From Costus lasius (taxonomy: Eukaryota > Streptophyta > Magnoliopsida > Zingiberales > Costaceae): a stretch of 64,000 bases of DNA. The stretch lies in NCBI GenBank assembly GCA_027563935.2, contig CM050451.1, positions 33,061,565 to 33,125,564 of the forward strand, in the 5' to 3' direction. The notes under the pieces were generated by a model. That model was not told where the DNA came from, searched no databases, and was given only the letters and a program-made list of their open reading frames with translations. Below are positions 57,177-64,000 of this stretch, one piece after another; position 1 is the first letter of the stretch, and each line of letters starts with the position of its first letter. The position numbers and the translations under genes are program-made.

Positions 57177-58867
57177 TGTTGGGGTATGCCCTTAAGGCTA
57201 ATGTTTGAGGCCTTGGGATTGTATCAGTATCATGTATAAACTCTTTTGTTTATAAAGGCAATGGTTGTTATTCACGTTGTTACATTATCTGCTGCAATAA
57301 TTGTACTTCTGAATAATGTCTCAATGGTGTTCAGCTAGGCTGACATGCTGTAATGTCCTTAGTCGAGATATCTTGGTGAACATGAGACAGCCTTGATATG
57401 ATTGAGACTAATATGTGTTCTAATCTTATATGATGCTTTGAGCATGGAATAAGATGTAGACTCATGGGTACATTGGATGTACTGGACAGACCCTACTAGG
57501 ATATTCAATTGCTTGTCACAATGTGAATAATCCTTGATTGCAACAAGTGGCACATTTCCTCTGACTTGAGATCACTTGTGTTTCTAAATGATGATTGTCA
57601 TTGTTTTGAGGTAGTTCAATATCATTTGAAACATAATGGTTATAGACTATCTTGGATGGTGAGCTTGAGTCATGTTAGAGCACTAGTAATAGATACAGGA
57701 TTGTCGTCTCCTTGTTTAAGGAGTGTGATGTTCTACTGGGGCCCCCTCTGAATGAGATGATTGAGAATGTGTATGGCCATACCCAAGTGACTATGTTCAT
57801 CTGATCTAATCATGCTCATCATATTGGAGTTACAGGCTTGACACGCTTGTCCAATAAGAACATCCAGTGGCAAAGGAATCATGTATGCCTAGTGAGTTGA
57901 TTCACACTTGTGCTGTGGTTTGGGTGTAGTCTTGGAAGACTCTTTTCTTTATATCGGGAGACAGTGATGTGTTGCTAGATACCCCTCACTGATCGTGATA
58001 ACGTGAGTTATCGTTACCGACATTTAAAGGAAAGCCTTAGGGTCGCACAATTTGATGATATGGCTTACTTAAGTCAGATCGTATGGACTGAATTATCTGG
58101 GTTCAGTTTAAAGGGATCTAATCTCTGATTGTAAGTAAGATCTGGTCTGATCATGTTTGATTGATTAGGGCTTGAGATCGGTAAGCTTCGATCGAGAGAA
58201 TGGATGCTAGATCAGTGAGATCAGCAGCATCAAGAGATCAACGGTCAGATCAAGAACCTTAGGGTTTAATGTGATCTGGACTAATGGCTTGGGTTAATTG
58301 GTCTTTGAACCAAACTAATTGAACCAGCTCATTGAGTGAGCGCATGGTTCAAGAGAAGATGAGTTTGCGCATGGGGGTGAACCCATGGTCGCATGAACGT
58401 TTGGGGTTTACTAATTTTAGAAGCCATGACTTCTAAACGTGGGAACGCCTCACGTTCACGCCTAAGACGCTCTACTCTCTCGCCTCTCCTCATCTCTCAT
58501 CGCCAACAAGCTCTCTCTCGTGTGGTGAAGAGGTTGACAAAAAAAGGAGAAGGAAGAAATCGCCAAGCAAAGGATTCTCTCGCCTTCCATTCGACAAGGA
58601 CTCCTTAGAACCTTGCTAGCACAAGGAGCACTAAGGAAGTAGGCGATCACATCTTGTGTGCGTCTTCTCTGGAGGAGAGCGACTTCACTCTCTGCTTCCA
58701 AGTCGCCATCCATACAATGGCATCGGTATGATTTCTTCTCTGATATTTGAAATCGATTTATATTGATCATATTACATGCATAGATCCTAGAAACCCCTTC
58801 CGCTGCATCAAAACCTTCATATGCGCCTATTAGGATTTCGCCCTCCCCTTGTCTAGGGGACTTTTCA
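57177..58867 (+). repeat. Element E 5' LTR
   Basis: Complete 1691-bp LTR from TGTTGGGG to CTTTTCA, ending with the C4/G4 hairpin (CCCCTTGTCTAGGGG). Confidence 0.95.
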
Positions 58868-58869
58868 AT

Positions 58870-58882
58870 TGGTATCAGAGCC
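58870..58882 (+). other. Primer binding site of element E
   Basis: TGGTATCAGAGCC, complementary to the initiator-Met tRNA 3' end. Confidence 0.92.
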
Positions 58883-60702
58883 TGGTTTTGCATGTTTTTA
58901 TGATTGCTTAAAGGCTTTGTGATCCTTGTTTGTGAATGAATGCTTAGATCTATAACATGCGAATATTACATGTTAAGTTGTTGCATATGCGAAAACTTGA
59001 TTCTTGTTTACTTGGCGCATGTTTGTGCGCGCATAGTTGTTTTTCTCAAACACTTCATGACTTGCGCGACCTTCATTAGATCTAAGAGCGCCTAATATAA
59101 ACCCTTAGACGGGTTGATAGGGTTGAAGTCACAGTCAAGTCTAGATCCAACTAGGTCTGATCAGACTATCTGACAGCCTTGATGGGTCGATCTGATGGCA
59201 CCTATGCGCAAGCATAAGGTGGCTATAGGTCGACTGCATCAAAGGCGTGTAGCGAGGTCTGGTTGAGACAACCAGTGAACACGCATGAGTTAGGCCCGGG
59301 GTCACACCCGCTTGCCAAAACTCATGTAGGTTGATCAGCCCTAGCGCATGCATAGTTGACCACTGGGTCGACTCAAGTCAGTTAGGACTTGGTGCATGCA
59401 AGGGCAGTGGATCTGACTAGGTCTGATGAGTGGATCCCTATTAATGGACCGTTGTAAGGTAGTAGGGCACATAAGGAAAATAAAATTGATGCCAATGGGT
59501 TTTTCGAAAATTTTATTTTCATGAATGGATCACATGTTGATTGTAAGCATATCCTTGTTTATTTAATCTTATGTGGGCTGCCCATGTTTAATGTGTGCTG
59601 TGCTGGGGCCTGTGTGCCTGGAATTTAAATGTAAATAAATATTTTTATTGTGATCTGCGCATCACTTTTCATTTAAATTATAAAGTGTAATTGACCTGCA
59701 AGTCAATCTTGTCTAGATAGATTAATTTGTAAATTAATCAGACAAGAGCACAGAGCACACATGGCAGAGGCGCTTGCAGCAGAAGCTTGACCAGGTGGGA
59801 GGTCCAGGGTTCGACTCTGGGACCAGGCGCATTTTCCCTGGTAGGCGCACCTGAGCTGCAGATGGCGCTTGGGCCCTGGTTTGGGCCAGATGAGCAGCAA
59901 AAGACCCATGAAGAAAAGCAAGTGAAGACTTAAGTTTAATTTAAGGTCTAACTTAGGCTTAATGGGCTTTTACCACATAAGATCAGCATGCTTTCTATTT
60001 ATTGCTTTTATAATTAGAATTGCATGAGTTTATCTTCTGCTATCACCATAGGAATTGCATGATAGTCAAGAAGATAAAAGACCGTTAAAATCCAACGCTA
60101 AAATATCAAGCTCGTAAGCCTTCTGACGCGAAACCTCACTGTTCTGATTATCGTTGGAGCCGTATTGTACCCACTCAGTGGGCACGTCCATCTATCTTCA
60201 GACGGTGCGGGATTACACCTGCGTGTTACAGAGAAGGGATTTATCGCTTCTCGTTGCTCAGCATAGCACGTGGTGGTCCAGGGAGTAGGTCGGGTCAGCT
60301 TGACCATGTAGGCTACATATGTGGCGCATATGGTAGCACATGGAGGCAGCCATCTGAAGGGATCAGAGACTGTGTTGTACCAACTCAGTTGGCACAGTCA
60401 GCTGGATTGCCCAGATGAAGGGGAATCGCACGGGTTGGCGATTGGCTGGGACAGCCTACCAGAGACTAGTGCTTGTACTCTCTGTGCATCTTATCTCGCC
60501 TGAGCGGGACGCGGAGACCAAGTATGAAATCTGGATCCCATCTCACTAAAAGAGTTCTACTCTTTCGGGCTGTTTTTGCTGGATTTTTCAGCCAGATAAA
60601 ATAGTGAGAAAAGAATCTTTCTTAAGTCCTGGATTGATTCTGAACATTGATACTGACCTTGCTGTTCTTGCATTGTTGTAGATTCCTGCAGCAACGAACA
60701 CC
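58883..60702 (+). other. Leader of element E
   Basis: The tRNA-like A box is at 59762-59773 and an intact B box at 59808-59818. H1 is at 60161-60186 with one mismatch, and H2 at 60368-60399 with a perfect 7-bp outer stem. The three-way junction is at 60542-60608 with third stem GGCTG/CAGCC. No gene. Confidence 0.85.
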
Positions 60703-63700
60703 ATGAGCTTCAATGTGCGATCCCTACTGGAAAGGGAGAAGTTTGCTGGGCCGAACTTCTCAGACTGGTACGGACACCTTAAGATTGTTCTTAAGGCAGA
60801 GAGGAAACTGTATGTCCTAGAGACGGCTATACCGCCTCAGCCCGCTCCGAACGCCGCAAGGGCGGTTCGGGAAGCCTATGAAAAGCATGTCAACGATAGC
60901 ATTGATGTCGCTTGCCTGATGCTAGCGTCTATGACGCCACCGCTGCAGCGTCAGCATGAGGATATGTCTGCTATAGAAATTATAGCAAACCTCAAGATGC
61001 TGTATGCTGCGCAGGCGAGGACTGAGCGCTATAACTTGACCAAGCTGTTCTTTCAGAGCAAACTGGCTGAAGGGAGCCCAGTAGGAGCTCACGTGCTCAA
61101 GATGATTGGGCACAAGGAGGCTATAGAGAAACTGGGGCATACCATCAATCAGGAGCTTGCTGTAGGCATTATTCTGCAGTCTCTACCGCCCTCTTTCGAT
61201 GCGTTCATCATTAACTTTAATATGAACAAAATCGATTGTACTCCGGCAGAGCTGCTGAATATGCTCTTGACTACTGAGGAGACTCTGAAGGGAAAGCCTT
61301 CAACCTCTGTCTTGATGTTTCCTTCCAGGAACAAGAAGAAGGGGAAGAAGGGCAAGACCCCTGTCAAAAGCTACAGCAAGGCTCTGAAGCAAAAGGTCAA
61401 GCGGTCGAAGGAATACAGATGTTTCCACTGTGGCCAGCTGGGTCACTGGAAAAAGGACTGTAAAGCGCTCCAAGGAGACAAGAGGGGAAGCATCGCTTCT
61501 GGCTCAGGTATATACGTGACAGAAGTCATGGTTTCATCTTCTTCTATTTCATGGGTGTTGGACACTGCATGTGGAGTTCACATTTGTTCAAATGTACAGG
61601 AACTCAAGAGAAGAAGACAGGTGGGACAGCATGAGGTGGACCTACGCGTTGGAAACGGGGCACGGGTTGCTGCTGTTGCTGTAGGAGACTATTTCATCTC
61701 TTTACCATCTGGTCTTGTATTGGAACTAGACAATTGTTACTTTGTTCCCAGCATTACTAAAAATATTATCTCCATTCCTGCTCTTGTCAGGAAGGGGTTT
61801 TCCTTTGAATGCAATATTTCAAAGTGTGTTCTTTCTTTAGATAATATTGTTTATGCTACTGGTTCAATTAACAATGGGTTATTCATGTTGGACATGGAAT
61901 GTTCTATACACAATATTGATAATAAGAAAGCCAAATATGCTGATGACAGCACCTTGCTATGGCATAGTCGTTTAGGTCATATTTACAAGAAACGCATTAA
62001 GCGGTTGCATGATTATGGACTGCTGGGATCATTCTCCTATGAGGAGATTGATACATGCAAAGCTTGTTTGATGGGCAAAATGACGAAGTCGCCTTTTCCT
62101 CATAAAGGTCAAAGGACTTCAAGTTTACTTGACCTTATACACAGTGATGTGTGTGGGCCTTTTAGTAAACATGCCAGAGGTGGCTATCAGTACTTCATTA
62201 CCTTCACTGATGATTTCAGTAGATATGGGTATGTCTATCTTATGAGACATAAAAGTGAATCTTTTGACAAGTTCAAAGAGTTCAAGAATGAAGTACAGAA
62301 TCAGCTTGGCCGAAATATCAAGGCACTTCATTCTGATCGAGGTGGAGAATACCTAAGTCGAGAGTTTACTGACTATCTGAAGGAGTGTGGGATTATCTCA
62401 CAGCTCACTCCGCCAGGAACACCGCAATGGAATGGTGTGTCCGAGAGGAGAAATAGAACGTTACTTGATATGGTTCGTTCTATGATGAGTCAGGCTACTC
62501 TACCTTACTCCTTTTGGGGATTTGCACTGGAGACAGCTGCAAAGGTACTAAACCGAGTGCCATCCAAGGCAGTTTCAAAGACCCCATATGAATTATGGTA
62601 TGGGAAACAGCCTAGCTTGACATTTATCAGGATCTGGGGTTGCGAGGCTTATGTCAAAAAGCTCGCCTCTGGAAAACTAGAGAGCAGATCTGAGAAATGT
62701 ATCTTTGTCGGTTACCCTAAGGAAACTAAGGGTTATTATTTCTACGATCCCAAAGAGAACAAGGTGTTTGTTGCTCGGACGGCCATATTTCTTGAGAAGG
62801 AGTTTCTTCTGCAAGAGGCCAGTGGGAGAGAAATAAAGCTGGATGAGAATCCAGAGGAAGGACAAAGTGGTCAAGCACAGTTGGATGAGCCTGAGCCAGT
62901 AGAACAGGTTACTGAACAACCTGAGGCTCAGATATCACGGGAACCGCGAAGATCGGGAAGGATCCGTCGACAGCCTGAGCGCTATGACGGAGTCTACATC
63001 ATTGATAATGATGAACCCCTCACTTATGCGGATGCGGTCAGTGGACCGGATTCAGCGAGATGGCTTGAAGCTATGCGCCCCGAGATGGACTCCATGTCAG
63101 ATAACCAAGTCTGGGATTTGGTTGATCCGCCTCCGGGAGTTATCCCTATAGGCTGTAAATGGATCTTCAAGAAGAAGATTGACATGGATGTTAACGTGGT
63201 TACCTATAAAGGCAGGCTAGTTGCGAAAGGTTTCAAACAAATCTACGGGATAGATTATGATGAAACTTTCTCACCTGTAGCTATGTTTAAGTCTATTCGG
63301 ATTCTTTTCGCGATAGCAGCATATTATGATTATGAGATCTGGCAAATGGATGTGAAGACAGCTTTCCTTAATGGAAATCTGGATGAGGATGTGTATATGA
63401 CACAACCAGAAGGTTTCACTAATCCATCAGATCGTCATAAAATATGCAAGTTAAAGAAGTCTATTTATGGACTTAAACAAGCATCGAGAAGCTGGAATAT
63501 TCGTTTTGATGAATCAATCTCTGAATTTGGTTTCATCAAGAACGAGGATGACCCGTGTGTATATAAGAGGTTTAGTGGGAGCGTGATTACTTTCCTAGTC
63601 CTCTACGTCGATGATATCTTAATCATTGGAAACGATATTCCTGAACTGCATGCTGTTAAAGCATGGTTAAGAAAATATTTCCAGATGAAAGATCTAGGAG

Positions 63701-64000
63701 AAGCAGCCTATGTATTAGGTGTGAAGATCTACAGGGATAGATCTAAGAGGCTTCTCGGGCTGTGCCAGAGTACTTACATCGATAAAGTCCTGGAGAGATT
63801 TCATTTAGAGAATTCTAAAAGAGGATATCTTCCAGTCAGACATGGTCTGAATCTTTCAAAGAGTCAGTGTCCTCAAACACAGACTGAGAAAGATGAAATG
63901 GACAATACGCCTTATGCTTCGGCTATTGGGTCCATTATGTATGCGATGTTGTGCACTCGCCCAGACGTCGCTTACGGGTTAAGCGTGACCAGTCGATTCC
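60703..64000 (+). CDS. Element E gag-pol polyprotein, partial and open
   Basis: Starts at the ATG at 60703 (MSFNVRSLLEREK), matching the start in A and B. I find no stop or frameshift over 1099 codons to the window edge. In order it has copia Gag, the CCHC knuckle (about residues 240-253), protease DTACG (about 287), the HHCC pre-integrase finger, integrase (HSDVCG, then HSDRGGEY with His where others have Arg, then NGVSERRNRT) and reverse transcriptase with YVDD near residue 970. RNase H lies mostly outside. One RT Cys seen in A is Tyr here (LRKYFQ) and GNVV reads VNVV. It is the best candidate for a recently active copy. Confidence 0.9.
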   Translation, partial: MSFNVRSLLEREKFAGPNFSDWYGHLKIVLKAERKLYVLETAIPPQPAPNAARAVREAYEKHVNDSIDVACLMLASMTPPLQRQHEDMSAIEIIANLKMLYAAQARTERYNLTKLFFQSKLAEGSPVGAHVLKMIGHKEAIEKLGHTINQELAVGIILQSLPPSFDAFIINFNMNKIDCTPAELLNMLLTTEETLKGKPSTSVLMFPSRNKKKGKKGKTPVKSYSKALKQKVKRSKEYRCFHCGQLGHWKKDCKALQGDKRGSIASGSGIYVTEVMVSSSSISWVLDTACGVHICSNVQELKRRRQVGQHEVDLRVGNGARVAAVAVGDYFISLPSGLVLELDNCYFVPSITKNIISIPALVRKGFSFECNISKCVLSLDNIVYATGSINNGLFMLDMECSIHNIDNKKAKYADDSTLLWHSRLGHIYKKRIKRLHDYGLLGSFSYEEIDTCKACLMGKMTKSPFPHKGQRTSSLLDLIHSDVCGPFSKHARGGYQYFITFTDDFSRYGYVYLMRHKSESFDKFKEFKNEVQNQLGRNIKALHSDRGGEYLSREFTDYLKECGIISQLTPPGTPQWNGVSERRNRTLLDMVRSMMSQATLPYSFWGFALETAAKVLNRVPSKAVSKTPYELWYGKQPSLTFIRIWGCEAYVKKLASGKLESRSEKCIFVGYPKETKGYYFYDPKENKVFVARTAIFLEKEFLLQEASGREIKLDENPEEGQSGQAQLDEPEPVEQVTEQPEAQISREPRRSGRIRRQPERYDGVYIIDNDEPLTYADAVSGPDSARWLEAMRPEMDSMSDNQVWDLVDPPPGVIPIGCKWIFKKKIDMDVNVVTYKGRLVAKGFKQIYGIDYDETFSPVAMFKSIRILFAIAAYYDYEIWQMDVKTAFLNGNLDEDVYMTQPEGFTNPSDRHKICKLKKSIYGLKQASRSWNIRFDESISEFGFIKNEDDPCVYKRFSGSVITFLVLYVDDILIIGNDIPELHAVKAWLRKYFQMKDLGEAAYVLGVKIYRDRSKRLLGLCQSTYIDKVLERFHLENSKRGYLPVRHGLNLSKSQCPQTQTEKDEMDNTPYASAIGSIMYAMLCTRPDVAYGLSVTSRF

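Larger units (their letters stand above)
57177..64000 (+). mobile_element. Ty1/copia element E (3' end outside window)
   Basis: The last family member. It has a complete 5' LTR, primer site, full leader and a gag-pol frame open to the window edge. By comparison with A the frame should end about 590 bp beyond the window. The left flank TTGTC (57172-57176) is the expected target-site duplication. Confidence 0.94.

Overview
This window looks like plant nuclear DNA made entirely of nested LTR retrotransposons. I see no host gene, rRNA, tRNA gene or CRISPR array. The evidence for a plant is Ty1/copia elements with an initiator-Met-tRNA type primer site (TGGTATCAGAGC), a plant Athila/Tat-type gag and protease, a Tekay/Del-like LTR and a Reina/CRM-like chromovirus remnant. 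The species cannot be named from this. A large, repeat-rich genome is likely.

One copia family dominates. Its LTRs are about 1.68-1.72 kb, begin TGTTGGG and end CA. Its leader is about 1.8 kb and it carries a single gag-pol frame of about 1294 codons. I find five elements: A (1-9346, +, 5' end outside the window), B (13030-31505, -), C (21970-31017, +, inside B), D (39537-51892, +) and E (57177 to beyond 64000, +). I also find four solo LTRs: S1 in A's gag-pol, S2 with S3 nested in it, and S4 in B's gag-pol. Nearly every insertion has 5-bp target-site duplications that can be read directly: GTGTG (S1), ATATC (S2), TCAGG (S3), ATAGA (B), ATCAA (S4), AGGAC (D).

Layout. 1-9346: element A interrupted by S1. 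9347-13029: scraps of an old, degraded LTR with S2/S3 inserted. 13030-31505: element B, containing S4 and C, with a deletion fusing C's 3' LTR to B's 5' LTR. 31511-32748: more of the old LTR. 32749-36302: a decayed minus-strand Ty3/gypsy chromovirus. 36303-36772: unidentified. 36773-57176: an Athila/Tat-like element with gag and protease but no reverse transcriptase, arranged internal tail - LTR - primer site - gag - protease - tail - partial LTR, with a 984-bp tandem duplication. It is interrupted by D, whose 3' LTR is itself split by a 3.25-kb Tekay-like solo LTR. 57177-64000: element E, the only copy whose visible gag-pol frame is unbroken.

The most interesting signal is in the copia leader. 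All five copies keep a set of RNA hairpins just upstream of gag: a three-way-junction shape and a pair of related hairpins with the same TTGTA bulge. Stem differences between copies, and between the paired hairpins, are mostly compensatory, as expected for a functional RNA. The leader also carries tRNA-like A and B boxes.
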